The notes beneath the pieces were generated by a model. That model worked only from the letters and a program-made list of their open reading frames with translations. It searched no databases and was not told the origin of the DNA. A stretch of DNA of 64,000 nucleotides from contig NC_056762.1 of NCBI RefSeq assembly GCF_018687715.1, positions 14,180,364-14,244,363 of the forward strand, given 5' to 3'. A program made the position numbers and the translations under genes. The stretch is from Carya illinoinensis. Taxonomy: Eukaryota; Streptophyta; Magnoliopsida; Fagales; Juglandaceae. Shown piece by piece: positions 1 to 11,598 of the stretch (the first letter of the stretch is position 1; every line of letters begins with the position of its first letter).

Positions 1-696
1 CTAGGCCATGAAAAGGAAGTGCAACACGGTGGAGAGAAACCGTGTACTTCGGCTAGACGTGCATGGGAGAGAGAGAAGGGGAAAGGAAAAAGTGAAGGGA
101 AAAGGGTAGGGGCCTGGGTATTTAATCACAATCCTTCGCTTCAAGATCCTCAAAACGATCTAACGATGAGTTTAAACACTGATTTGAAAACACGTAAATG
201 TTTTATTTAAAATAAAACACTTAGATAAAACACTGAGAGGAATTAAGATATAATATTATTTTATAGACTAAAGTTTATAAAATAATATTTCTTCATCATT
301 ATTTAAAATGATAAAATATCGTTAATTACTCAAAGGGAATAAAATTATTTAAATTAAATAAGAGTTTTCAACGCAGAGTTAAACCTCTTAATATTTTAAA
401 ACAACTCAAATATTTAATATAAGTAATTATCCACAATTATAATATTTTTAGAGCTCATTAAAATATTATAATGAGCTCTAAAAATATTATAATTGTGTAA
501 CTTTAAAAACAAGCTTATCTAATAACACTTGAAATATCTCCTATAGATATTTCCATAATATTTAAAATATCTGTAAGTTTTAAAATGTCTATTTTACTTT
601 GAAATTCGCTGGATAACTTTTGGAATACGCCATTGAGGTACAACTCTTAGGATAAGGCTCAACACGCAGATCGAAGCTCGGCACGTATAACGAGGG
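1..696. other. AT-rich intergenic DNA, no gene seen
   Basis: No reading frame here resembles a known protein. The stretch is AT-rich and holds one perfect hairpin (listed separately). At 661-737, next to the CACTA coding remnant, an 18-base phrase meaning roughly 'cacgcagatcgaagctcg' occurs three times with changes. The downstream end of the minus-strand CACTA element may lie here, but no CACTA terminus was found. Confidence 0.6.
433..496. repeat. Perfect 27-bp inverted repeat (hairpin)
   Basis: The arms at 433-459 and 470-496 are exact reverse complements over 27 bases, separated by a 10-base AT loop. Each arm contains GAGCTC and an AT-rich stem. The outermost bases are not flanked by an obvious TA or 3-bp duplication, so it is not clearly a MITE. 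A chance perfect stem of this length is unlikely, so it is either a small foldback element or a structured transcript segment. Confidence 0.85.
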
Positions 697-1176
697 TCAA
701 CACATAGACCGAAGTTCGACACGTAGATTGAAGCTCATAAAGAAGAAGAAAGAAGGAGCGAATATCACACCAGGTTCAATAGCTTCATCGTTAGAAGTGT
801 TAATACAATATTCGTTGACTAAATATTCATTCTCATCGTCGTCAGTCACTTCCTCTTCACCAGTGTCATACACGTCTCTTAGTTTTGTCTTAACGACAAC
901 AACCCAATTTGGGCATCTTTCATCTGCCACATAAAGTACTCGACATACTTGGGAAGATAAAACAAACGGATCATCAGTTATCTGACTATCAGTGTGTACT
1001 AAATGAGAAAAGTTTATAAGAGTAAAGCCAAACTCGTCCTCCTTGAAACCTCTACCCGGAGCAATGTTTGCCCAATCACATTTGAATAACACATATCGAG
1101 ACCCATCATAATACATAACCTCAATTATGCGTGTTAATTGGTCATACCAAGCAGGGCCATGTTGATCAGTAAACAC
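697..1176 (-). pseudogene. DUF4216 domain of CACTA transposon protein
   Basis: A 159-codon frame has the DUF4216 signature: YYGxI-like opening degraded to RIIEVMYYDGSRYVLFKCDW, then FTLINFSHLVHTDSQITDDPFVLSSQVCRVLYV and a PNWVVVVKTKLRDVYD tail. This is the C-terminal domain of many plant CACTA proteins and has no known enzymatic role. It is the longest unbroken part of the relic. The acidic stretch after it (EEEVTDDDENE) is also usual in this position. Confidence 0.85.
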
Positions 1177-1363
1177 ACTAACACCACAATTCTAAGTTTT
1201 CTTCCCAATTTCGTGATTCCTAGTGCGATATTTTTTGCCATTGATGACAATTCGCTTAAATTCTTTGGCAACTTGCATGGGACCTTTAGAATGCATTATG
1301 ACTTTATGGCCCAATTCATTTCTTCCATTGTCATCCATTTTAATTACCTGAAAGGTTGGATTA

Positions 1364-2400
1364 TTAGCATTGATTAAAATAATGAAGACTAGCTACAGAG
1401 GCATAATAAATCCGTACATAGTCTTGGAACCAATTACAAAATTGGTCTTCGTGCCTCTTCTGTAATTCATCATTTGATAAATGATTCCCATCAACTATAT
1501 TTCTCATTATTTCTAAGTGCATCCTATATATGTTCACGACATCACAAATGTCTGTTATAATTACACAAATATAACTGAAATGCAATTGAATTCATACGTA
1601 TTAAGCATTGCAACTCACATGTGGAATTGAGTGAAATCGTTAGAGTTGAAGAAAATATAGCGATGTGCTTGGGTCCACGACGTAAAATCGAGGCGAACAT
1701 CAACAACTTTCCCTTCGAGCAGATTCTAAATGGTTTGTTGAAAACCATTCGAGCAGATTCTAAATAACGGGAACAAAATGTCAATAATTCCTCCAGCAAA
1801 TATCCTTCAGCAGTGGAACCTTCTGGTGCAGCTTTGTTACGCACATGAAACTTAAGTCGGTGTAGGTACCTACCACATAAATCATTCGATGACTTTTACC
1901 ATTTTTAAAAAAAATATGTTCTTACTTTAATAGATTTATGTGCTTTTACATTCTGCAACTAAATATATAGTCAAGTGCACCATTATCGTGAAAAATGATG
2001 GCAGAAATATCATTTCTAATTGGCACAATATGTAAGATATTCTAGATTCCAATCGGTCCAAATCTTCAAGCCGCAATGTTTTGGAACAAATTCCCCTGAA
2101 GAATCCAGATAGCTCGATTAATTGTTCTATTATCTTCTTAGATAATGACCCACGTAATGCAATTGGCAGGAGCTGTTGCATCAGTATATGACAATCATAA
2201 CTCTTCATGCCCACTATAGTACGGTGTTGAAGCTTGACACAATGTGAAACATTTAAAGAATAATTGTCTGGTACTTTTACATTTTGTATAAACTTCAACA
2301 AGTCTTCTTTCTCTTTGTTACTCATTGTGAAAATAGCTAGAGGCAAATATGTCTTGTTTGCAGCTGTTATGACTAGATGAAGTTGTGGTCTCAAACCCAT
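1364..2400 (-). pseudogene. CACTA DUF4218-type region, fragmented
   Basis: The piece at 2400-1936 contains GMKSYDCHILMQQLLPIALRG, LCQLEMIFLPSFFTIMVHL and CSKTLRLEDLDRL, the typical DUF4218 pattern that follows the TNP2 core. The piece at 1844-1542 carries RNKAAPEGSTAEGYLLEE and LTFCSRYLE, and the piece at 1585-1364 carries HEDQFCNWFQDYV, both as in the region linking DUF4218 to DUF4216. The function of these domains is unknown. Frameshifts and an in-frame break near 1940-1850 separate the pieces. Confidence 0.82.
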
Positions 2401-2648
2401 CTCTTATAAGTCAAGGCGTGCCTTTATGCCATCTTTTGATTTTGTATCAATATTTAACAGTGTACCAACAATATTATCCACCATATTTTTTTCAATGTGC
2501 ATCACATCAAGATTATGATGTAATAAATTTATCTTTTCAGTAAGGCAAACTAAAGAAAATACTACATTTCTTTCATAAGTGTTCCTTAAAATTAGTCAAC
2601 CCCACAACTCTTTTTCTTTTAGGATCTATTCTATTATTGCAATTTAAA

Positions 2649-3884
2649 TCATCTAATTGTTCCATCAAATGTTTTTGCCATCATTCTACACCTATGATCA
2701 CTTGGCAAGAATCGTCTATGCCCCATATTGGGAAATTTTTTTCTATGTTTCAGCCATCTAGATCGTGTATTACCCATACAACAAGGACATGCTAAACGAC
2801 TTTTCGTACTCCATCCAAACAAATCACCCATATGTAGGAAAACTAATTATCGTTCACATTAAAGCCATGTGCATTGTAAAGATCTCTCTGGAGCAAACAT
2901 CATAGGTTGGTGCTCCAACCTCCCATAATTTCTTGAATTCTGATATTAGAGGTTTTAAGTATACATCTATATTCATTGAAGGTGATGATGGTCCCGGTAT
3001 AATCAACGATAGCATGAAACTTGATCGTTTCATGCACATCAAATGAGGTAAATTGTAAGGTACCAACATAACCGGCCAGGTACTATAGGAAATGCTCATG
3101 TTACCAAAAGGATTAAAGCTATCTGCAGATAAACCAAGCCTAACATTATGGGGGTCAGAGGCAAAATCATCATGTTGTGAATCAAACATCTTCCAAGCCA
3201 TGCCATCTGCTGGATGCCTTAGTACCCCATCATTTGTGCGGCCTATAGCATGCCATTTCATTTGTAAAGAAGTCTTCGATGATATAAAAAGCCTTTGCAA
3301 CCTTTTTTTTAACGAAAACCATCGTAATATTTTTGTTGGATTCTTTTACCTTTTCTAGACCTATCATCCATAGACTCATTTTGCTTCCACTTTGACACTC
3401 TGCATACGACGCATGTTTCCAGATTCTCATTGTCCTTCTAAAATAACATACAACCATTGGGACATACTAAGATCTTCTCGTATCCAAGACCTAATTCATT
3501 AATGTACTTCTTCGCCTTGTACGTATTTTTAGGCAATGATGCTCCTGGTGGGAGCAACTCATTCACAAATTCAAGTAATTATGTGAATATGCTATTACTC
3601 AATCCACCCAAACACTTCATATTCCAGAGACGTACGATAGCACTAAACTTAGTATGTTTTGTGCACCATTCATATAATGGCTCATTAGCATCTTTTAACA
3701 TATTGTAAAATTTATTAAGTCTTTCGCTAGGACCTTGTTGATTTTCATTTTGCACTCCAGCTTCTCTAGCATCCACACCTATTTCAGGCCTACCCTTAAC
3801 TATTTTAAGATCAAACATAGGGAAAACATCATGTAACATTGTTGTCATCCCACTAGAGCCTTCATTGAGAAATTTCATAGCCAA
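2649..3884 (-). pseudogene. TNP2-like transposase, fragmented
   Basis: Pieces at 3884-3579, 3457-3230, 3300-2854 and 2831-2649 together follow the TNP2 transposase. They include the acidic linker with VFPMFDL, a long block with GRTNDGVLRHPADGMAW and FNPFGNMSISYSTWPV, and a block with GWSTKSRLACPCC and MGHRRFLP. In the family this protein binds element ends and catalyses cut-and-paste transposition through an RNase H-like core. Overlapping pieces in different frames show several indels. It cannot be functional. The order agrees with the DUF4218 and DUF4216 blocks that follow. Confidence 0.85.
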
Positions 3885-3896
3885 TCAAATGATCAT

Positions 3897-4054
3897 ACCA
3901 TGTTGGGCATGAACATCTTACGTAATCCACATTTTCTACATGGGCAACAAATCGACAAATCTGTACCACAATTCTTGTAAGAAAACTTCAAAAATTCATT
4001 GACACCATCGACATACTCTTTTGTATGTCGAGGTTTTTTCATCCAACTTTTGTC
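3897..4054 (-). pseudogene. CACTA transposase-associated N-terminal domain
   Basis: Read on the minus strand from 4054, the sequence begins with DKSWM and continues through a YVDGVNEFLKFSYKN stretch into a cysteine cluster of form CCPCRKC. This is the usual start of plant TNP2-type transposases (transposase-associated domain), where the cysteines are thought to bind zinc. No ATG was found directly before the DKSWM. The frame ends at a stop near 3897 and the linker resumes in another frame downstream. It is the 5' end of the CACTA relic. Confidence 0.8.
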
Positions 4055-4296
4055 TATAGCTTAACTATATTTTAAATATGAAAACATAATTGAATGAGAA
4101 TGCAAGATCATAAATTTGCATATAACCAGAAGCATAAATTTGCATAAATATTGTTGGATTTATGTGCCTACTCAAAATTGACAATCAAGATATCATAAAT
4201 CTATTTTATTTCTTCTAATAAGGCAAACTACCAAGTCAACCATTATTTTTTTGTCTCATGCATATGCTTCTTGGACCCAGTTAAGTTTAACAAATT

Positions 4297-5170
4297 AAAC
4301 CTCTCCTCTTTCCATTACACCTCCCTAACTTCCCACAAGCACTACATAATTTTGGTAGAAAAAGAAGAAAAAAAAAAAAAACCCCAACAAAATAAACCCC
4401 CCCGCCCCCCCGGTGAGTAAAAAAGAACCATAATTTTGTTCAGTCTAAAAAGGACAATGATGGAGTAATATATTCCAAGTTTTCAACAGGTTTCATCTCA
4501 AGTCAAAGGTCTAAGTTACGTGTGGCTAGCTGCTACATTGGGGTCATCGAAAACCACTATCACAAATTTTCTGAGATAAGCTGCATGCATGTACGTAAAT
4601 TCTTGTATGAAACATTATATATTTTGAAAACACCACAAACAATATTATCATGTTAGTGTGAAACTAACCAACATTTCAAAATTGACAACCTTGTTCGTAC
4701 ATCATGTTTGGAACATTTGGGCATTTGCAATGGGGGTTGGGTATTATCTGACTAATCTATCTGCCTTTAGTCATCAACTCTTCAACAACAATAAAAAAAA
4801 GTTGAAGGTGGAATATATGGTAACGAGAAATACTAAATCCATAAAAAAAAAATTTATAAAAGTAAATTCAAATACTAATGTTGTTTAATATGATTTATTA
4901 AACTGTAAATATATTTAGCACACTAAACTACTTCAATTTATAAATTTAATTTTGTAAAAGTTTTTGTGGAACTGAAACCTTGGAGATTCTATAGGAATTG
5001 AAACCTTGAAGAAACTAAAATGCCATGTTTTATAACATATATGCACCCAGCTTTTGGCAATAGGCTGATAAATGTAGTTTCTCCCATTACATCAAAATAA
5101 ACCTCTCCTCTTTCCATTACACCTCCCTAACATCCCACATTACATAATTTTGGTAGAAAAAGAAGAAGAA
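4297..5170. repeat. Pair of ~72-bp direct repeats, 0.8 kb apart
   Basis: The segment at 4297-4370 recurs at 5099-5170 with few changes. Both contain 'aaacctctcctctttccatt', then the same cytosine-rich phrase, 'acataattttggtagaaa' and a purine tail. The copies are in the same orientation. The DNA between them is AT-rich and codes for nothing recognisable. A local duplication or the two ends of a decayed insertion would both explain this. Confidence 0.75.
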
Positions 5171-5246
5171 AAAAACCAACAAAAAAAGGGGTAGAAATAT
5201 TAAGCATTAAACATTTCTAATATTTGAAATCATAGTTATCTATTGA

Positions 5247-5263
<17 letters not shown>

Positions 5264-5293
<30 letters not shown>
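5264..5293. repeat. (TA)n microsatellite
   Basis: About 15 uninterrupted AT dinucleotides. Comparable tracts occur at 26272-26296 and 42045-42072. Confidence 0.9.
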
Positions 5294-5296
<3 letters not shown>

Positions 5297-5464
5297 AAAA
5301 TATCATAACAGCCCATGAAGAAGGAAAACGAAAAGAAAAGAAAACCCAGAAATTCTACATGAAAAACCATAACTGAAAGTTAATTGTAGAAGTTAGAGTC
5401 TTACGTACGGGAGTGTTTGATGGGGAAAGTTGGAGAGGAAGTTAGTTTGCACTACTATGGAGTG

Positions 5465-6574
5465 CTCTGTTTTGAGGGTGCAAAATAGAGGATGTTTGTC
5501 TTGATTAGTCCAACCCCTGTTCAAGATCAAACTAGAAATAAAAGGTAAAACAAGTACATAAAAATCCAGCTTTGAATTTAGATTGATCGTGGTTGAGAAA
5601 AGGGAAAAGGTGGTACTTCGGACCCAATTTATAGGTCGACCCAATGTCAAGCCGCGTAGATACAGATCATATTAAATCGACCATACTGACACAATTAAGA
5701 AAGCAATGAAAGTTTCCAAGATCGTCCAGAAACAAATTTTCCATTAAAAGAAATAATACCAAGTGTTGTACAACAAATCAGCTGCACAAATGTAAAGTAA
5801 AAGAATCGATCAGAAAGTGTTGTTTAATCGCAACAACCTGCACATGTAAACCAAGTGGTTTATGACAAATACAAAAAGCAATTAAAAATGTAGAAAGATG
5901 GAATTTTAAGTGTTCATCCAGTGGATTATTTCGTAAAACTACTGAGAATGCATGAAGCATTGGCTTTTATAAAATCTACATGGTGGTTCAACAGGTAGTA
6001 TAAAATCTACATACTCTAATCAGACAGAGAATCGTAAATGGACCATTGTGACATAGTGGTGGCCTATAGGTTGAAGGTAATTCTCACTCTACAGATAATG
6101 ATCATGGTGATATGAAAAACAATATATTTGATTCAATTTTCTCTTGTATAAAGCAAATTTTCTGGACAATGTTCTAATAAATAAATCATCCTTTTTTTTT
6201 CTTCCAATGCAGGGTCGGCAACCAACTGAGGAAATATAAATTTTAATGCAGTATTATGATCACGGTGATATGAAAAACTTGATGCCTAATGTTGGCATGC
6301 TATAGATAATCAATAATGACAATGTTCACATATATTTTTACTTTGACTTGACCAATAAATCATGTAGACCGCATAGAAAAATAGGAGAAATTACCTTGAC
6401 TGCTACAATGATTGTACAAAGCAATAGAAATATGGTAGCACTTCCTTGACTGCTTTTTGGACTAAGGCCCATCCCTTGGCTATTCACTTATTCCCCTTGC
6501 AGTAACACAAGTGATGATCACAATACCATGCAAACACCTACTCTGTTTTGAGGGTGCAAAATAGAGGATGTTTG
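5465..6574. repeat. Identical 34-bp direct repeat, 1.08 kb apart
   Basis: Bases 5465-5498 are identical to 6541-6574 (both start ctctgttttgagggtgcaaa). The similarity stops abruptly on both sides. The pair may be the remains of a larger duplication or small insertion. No terminal inverted repeat was seen. Confidence 0.8.
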
Positions 6575-7009
6575 ATCTTCTCAGTGGAGGAACGTGGTGG
6601 TGATGGTTGAGACTTATGGGAATAATGGTGGTGGTTAGAACGTTTGCCGTGTGGGGACGTTGCTGTGTGGAGGAGGAGATGTGATCAGGGGCGATGTGGA
6701 GGGGCGTTAATCTGTGGAGGCGTTGATGCTTGGGAACGAAATGCACGATGATTGTGTAGAGCTATTAATTTTTGGCAACACTAGGTATTTTAATGGGGCA
6801 GATAAAACGTCATATATACATGGGGTTACGTGGGGATATATATATATATATAGAAGGATAATTCGTCTAAAATTTTTTAATTGGAAGGGTTCTAGATTTG
6901 TAATCCAATTGGAAGAGTTCTATTGGGTGAGTTTTAGATGAAGTTTGAGACATGCATGGTTGGAGTTTTCTTCGAATTCTCTTTTTCTTTAAATTTGCAA
7001 AAACAAAAA

Positions 7010-7046
<37 letters not shown>

Positions 7047-8478
7047 TCACAGCAATAAAGCCTAAAACTGATAAAGATTCAAAGATATTTAAAATTAGAC
7101 TAAAGTTTAAAATTTTGATAATTGATAAACGTCGGAAAACTACTAATTTACTTGCATATAATTGATAAATTTTAGACATTTTTAAATGCTACCAACCTAC
7201 AATGCCACTTTGCTAGGCCTAGAGGCACTTCAAATTCAAAACTTAGTTTACATTTTAATAAATTTGTACTTAGGAAAAATTTAAAAATCTTCTTTATTTT
7301 CTATAAGTAGAGCTTAGTGGGCCTAATTTTAAAGGTTTATTTCCTCATAAAAAGCTGGCTTAATTTAGATTTGGACAAATAAACCCTGTGTTATTTTAAG
7401 GTTTAGTGGTCAAGTTGTATATATATATATATATGTGTGTGTTATTTCAAGGGTTGTTTCTGCATTAATCTACCTACATTTTATTATCTAAAAGTTTGAG
7501 TTAAGAGTTTGTTTAAAGTATAGTGGTCAAGTTCTACATATTTACTGTCGATGATCTTAAGCAATTTCTTGATCATTCGATCTACAAGCGACGTTAGCCT
7601 TGTACTCTGGCTAGGCGGCCACAATTTGATTGGCCATATTGTTCGGTGTTGAAAAGTTTGTTTTGATAGTATGTTTATATAATTAATAGTATTATTATTA
7701 CTATATCACTATAATTAATAGTATCATAAGTGATATTTTATTAGTATAACTAATACTATAGTGATTTATATAGTAATTTTTATTTTTATTTTATAAGAAA
7801 GCAAACAACTTCATTCATCATTAAAGAACTATAGTAGGGCATCATGCTCAATGATATGTGAAACAATCTCATGGAAAGAGTTCCACCCAACCATTAAGTT
7901 ATGTAGATGCCAAGAATTGTAATGAATATAAATTGTAAGACCCTAAAGTATGTGTAAGAGCATCTTGATCATTGGCTTGGTCAAATTTATCTTCAAATTT
8001 AGCCAATTTCAACATTTCTTTGCATTTACCGATTCCATCTAAATTCAATCCCCACATTGGATTAGCCATTCATTCTATATATAATAAAAAAATATTATTA
8101 AATTAATATTTAAAAAAATGATTTTTATCACATTTTATAATTCTACCAATTTAATATTATTAATAATTATATTATAATTAAATTAATATTAAAAAAGGAT
8201 ATTTTCAAAGGTTATTTAATCCTTTGAAATGAAAGTGTAAAATATTTTAATATTTTAATTGGTGAAATGAAAGTGTAGGAGTGAGAAAGTAATATTTTAA
8301 TTTTTGGTAAATGAAAGTGGTCTTCCATCTTTAACTAATGACTATAGCAAAAATGTAAAATGTTTTAGACTTGTCCAATCTGATGATAGTCTTTTTTACA
8401 CAAATAATTCAAATTTTGGCCATCATCCTCATTTGGTTAAGCCAATGAGGATGTTCTAAGGGCAATAGTAGTGGCCTC

Positions 8479-8493
8479 AACAAATTTTGGTCA
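8479..8493. repeat. Left target-site duplication of LINE
   Basis: The 15 bases aacaaattttggtca are repeated exactly at 13158-13172, right after the A-rich tail of the LINE. They mark both insertion boundaries. Confidence 0.85.
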
Positions 8494-9052
8494 TCAATGA
8501 AGATAAAACAGGTCATACCTTTGGGCCTCCCAATATAAGACAGCTGGATAGTCAACCTCTTAATAAGCAGGAAACAGTGTACATACACGAGGTGGCCATA
8601 CTGGAAACTAAACATGAGGTACAAAACACATCATCTCTTTCAAATATGGAACTGGACCCTATCACAACTAAAGGTCAACTGGTGCTCAGAATGGAGGAGT
8701 AAACAATTCAGCTGGAACCAACAAGGAACTGGTTACTTTTGGAGGACTAGTCGAAGGTAAACTGACTGAAAAAAAAAAAACAGACAAGGAACCAGTAAAT
8801 TGGACTGAGGAAACAAAAGTAAGGAAATGGAAAAGACTTGCTCGAGGAGGGGTTGCTCAAGATGAAGATGGTGGGAGTGTGGCTTTTGAAGATATATCAA
8901 ACTACCCTCTTAAATGTCGAACCAGGAGTAGCCTAAAGAGGAATATTGCAGTGAATGATATTAAACCAAAACGTCAAAAGAGAAAGGAGGATCCCAATGA
9001 GAACCAAAACACAATGGCAAAGGCTGGCTTCCAGCCTTGCCACCAACAATGA
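8494..9052 (+). pseudogene. LINE ORF1, 3' part only
   Basis: Read through stops, the frame ends with RKWKRLARGG, an acidic stretch, then a basic stretch (KRQKRKEDPNE) and AKAGFQPCHQQ before a TGA at 9050-9052. A short basic, low-complexity tail of this sort precedes ORF2 in plant L1 elements. ORF1 proteins bind element RNA. The N-terminal half is missing because of 5' truncation, and at least one stop (near 8702) breaks the remainder. Confidence 0.65.
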
Positions 9053-9059
9053 GCCTCTT

Positions 9060-10100
9060 AACCTAGAACTGCCGAGGGCCTGGGAACCCTCGGTCAGTTA
9101 GGATCCTTAGGAAACTTGCTAAGGAAAAGAGCCCTTTTTTAGTTTTCCTTGTGGAAACTAAGTGTAGTAAACAAAGAATGGAGGAAGTCAGAAGGTGTTT
9201 GAGAATGGATGGATGTTTTGTAATTGAAAGTGTGGGTATGAGTGGAGGCATTGCCCTTTTATGAAAAGAAGCATGGCAAGTCAAAGTGATTAACTATACC
9301 AGATGGCACATTAGTGCAGTGATCAAGGAAGAGCTCTGTGACAGAACTTAGCAATTTACTGGATTTTATGGCCACCCCGAGATAGCCAAAAGGAAAAGTA
9401 GTTGGCAATTACTTGAGATGCTAAAGCCATTATCACCTATGGCTTGGTTGTGTGCAGGAGACTTCAATGAAGTTTTACATCAAATAGAAAAGCAAGGGGT
9501 AGCTAGCAGACCTTACAACAAGATGAAGCTTTTAGACAAGTTATTGAGAGATGTGGACTTAATGATGTGCACCACCTGGGACAATAATTTACTTGGTCCA
9601 ACAATAGAAGGGCTAGGGAGTTTACTAAGGAACGGATAGACAGAGCTATGGCTAACAAGGAGTGGAAAGAATTTTTCAGAGATGCAACATGTACTGCTCT
9701 AGCAGCAGTAAAATCTGACCACTCCCCCCTCTACATTAACAAACAGATCACTAACCAATGTAGGAAAAGGTGGAAACCAGGCTTTAGATATGAAGCTGCT
9801 TGGGATTTACATGAGGACTGTCATAGGATAGTGGCAAATGGCTGGAAGAGCATCAATTCAGAAGGTGCATCAGGATACACAGTGAGACAAAAACTAGAAA
9901 CATGTCAAAAGGCTCTTCAGCAAAGAAGGAAAAGAATACAGCAGGAAAACCACAACTCCACTGCAGAGACACTAAAGAGAATAAGCCATCTTCAGAACAC
10001 TGGAACTGGCTCCCATGTAACAGAAATGCAACAGCTCCAAAAGAGTGTGGAAACCTCTCTAGCAACAGATGATTTAAAGTGGGGCCAAAGGGCAAAGTAG
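9060..10100 (+). pseudogene. LINE ORF2, endonuclease part
   Basis: The endonuclease/exonuclease/phosphatase-fold opening NCRGLGNPRSVRILRKLAKE is visible from about 9069, but the tryptophan normally before it is a stop. Further on come VFLVETK (catalytic Glu region), GFYGHPE, WLCAGDFNEVL and KSDHSPL, all standard for L1 endonucleases that nick the target. The pieces lie in different frames (9418-9639, 9648-10100), so there are several indels. It cannot be active. The linker QRAK directly precedes the RT section. Confidence 0.85.
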
Positions 10101-11598
10101 CACTGGCAGAAATTTGGGGACAGAAAGACACACTTCTTCCATCAGCAGGCCTCCCAAAGAAGAAGAACCAATGCAATCAGAAGCATAGATGATCAACAAG
10201 GGAGAGGAGTTGCTAATCAGGCAGGAATAGGTGAAGTATTCACAGGTTATTTTTCCTCTCTTTACTACCTCCTGCCCCATTGGTTTTGATGACTGCTTGT
10301 ATGCCATGGAATCAAAACTTACCATTGATATGAAATATTGGCTCTCAAAATCCTTCACCCGAGAGGAAGTAAGAGATGCAATCTTTCAGATGAATCCTTT
10401 AGGGTCACCTGGACCTGATGGTTTTCCAGCACACTTTTATCAAAAACATTGGGAGGTGATGGGTGAGGAGGTGTGTTCTTATGCCCTCCAAGTCCTCAAT
10501 CATAATAGATCCCTCCAAGATGTTAATGACACGTATATCTCCCTTATCCCCAAAGTGAAAAACCCCAAGAAAGTAGTTGAGTTTAGACCAATTAGTCTTT
10601 GTAATGTATCATACAAAATTGTGTCTAAAACTCTTGCTAACAAAATGAAAGGTATTCTCCACAACCTTATCTCCTTGAATCAAAGTGCATTTGTCCCTGG
10701 TAGGCTCATTTTAGACAATATTTTAGTAGCTTATGAAGTCCTACACTCCATGAATTCAAGAATGAAAGGAAAGAGAGGTTGTATGGCACTAAAACTTGAT
10801 ATGAGTAAGGCATATCATAAGATAGAGCGGAGTTCTGTAGAAGCTGTAATGATAAAGATGGATTTTCCATTAAGATGGATTAGACTCATTCAATCTTGCC
10901 TTAACTCAGTATCCTACTCGATTTTGGTTAATGGGGGGAACCACAGAGGAAATTCATGCCATCAAGGGGACTTAGACAAGGAGACCCTGTGTCCCCTTAC
11001 ATATTCATCATGTGTGCAAAAGCCCTTACCTCACTCCTGAATAGAGCTGAACAAGATGGACAGATTACACCAGCACCTATTGAAAGAGGCCCCATCACAG
11101 TTAACCATCCTTTTTTTTACAGATGACAATGTACTATTCTGTCAAGCAACAACTAAGGAGCTCTCATGTGTCCCCAAAATTCTTGAAGTTTATGAAAAGG
11201 CATTGGGTCAGGTCTTGAACAAAGAAAAATCCACAGTCTTATTCAGTAAAAACACTAAGACAGTGGATAAGACACAGATTTTGCAACAAGTAGGAGTTAA
11301 AGCTACCAGCAACTTTGAGAAATACTTGGGATTACCTGCTATAGTAGGGAGGCAGAAAGTGGCAACTTTTCATGCACTCATTGATAAAACTTGGGCGAGG
11401 ATGGCAAACTGGAAGAATAAATTTCTTTCAAACACAGGTAAAGAAGTCTTCTTAAAAGAAGTGCTACAAGCCATTCCCACTTATGCAATGGGGACTTTTC
11501 TGGTGCCAACCTCGATCACTAACAAGCTGAACCAACTTATCAAGAAGTTTTGGTGGGGCTACAACGAGGATACCTCTAAGATACAATGGGTTAGGTGA
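10101..11598 (+). pseudogene. LINE ORF2, reverse transcriptase part
   Basis: Non-LTR reverse transcriptase motifs appear in order: NPLGSPGPDGFPAHFYQKHW, FRPISLCNVSYKIVSKTLAN, SAFVPGRLILDN, LKLDMSKAYHKIE, then after a frame change GLRQGDPVSPYIF, and FFTDDNVLFCQA in the catalytic position where FADD is usual. A second copy in this window (58.5-60.3 kb) keeps FADD. The frame change near 10940-10990 and a stop at 11040 inactivate it. KYLGLPAIVG and FLSNTGKEVFLKEV follow as in other plant L1 proteins. Confidence 0.9.

Larger units (their letters stand above)
697..4054 (-). mobile_element. Decayed CACTA (En/Spm) transposon coding region
   Basis: Four domains characteristic of plant CACTA elements lie in the expected order on the minus strand: transposase-associated zinc domain (about 4054-3897), TNP2-type transposase (about 3884-2649), DUF4218-type region (about 2400-1364) and DUF4216 (1176-697). 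The frame is broken between nearly every block, so no intact transposase can be made. Known CACTA elements end in CACTA inverted repeats with subterminal repeats; neither was found flanking this block. It is an old coding relic rather than a complete element. The domain calls come from remembered family patterns, not a search. Confidence 0.88.
4055..8478. other. AT-rich intergenic stretch with small repeats
   Basis: No frame resembles a known protein. The stretch contains a C-rich run near 4399-4413, a (TA)n tract at 5264-5293, a 34-base A run at 7011-7044 that yields a meaningless poly-lysine frame, two small segmental duplications (listed separately) and AT-rich imperfect palindromes near 7660-7780. 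Another short near-repeat pairs 'gatcatggtgatatg' at about 6104 with 'gatcacggtgatatg' at about 6258. These look like scars of old insertions rather than genes. Confidence 0.6.

Noticed and set aside
1..700. CACTA terminus for the element at 0.7-4.05 kb
   Set aside because: No CACTACAA-type end with subterminal repeats was found on either side.
6934..7179. Frames with poly-Lys or poly-Phe
   Set aside because: They are produced by the 34-base A run at 7011-7044. The same holds for 13710-13901, 48807-49146 and 54184-54514.
7650..7860. AT-rich inverted repeats and a possible LINE tail on the minus strand
   Set aside because: The palindromes are imperfect and AT-only, and no target duplication could be matched.
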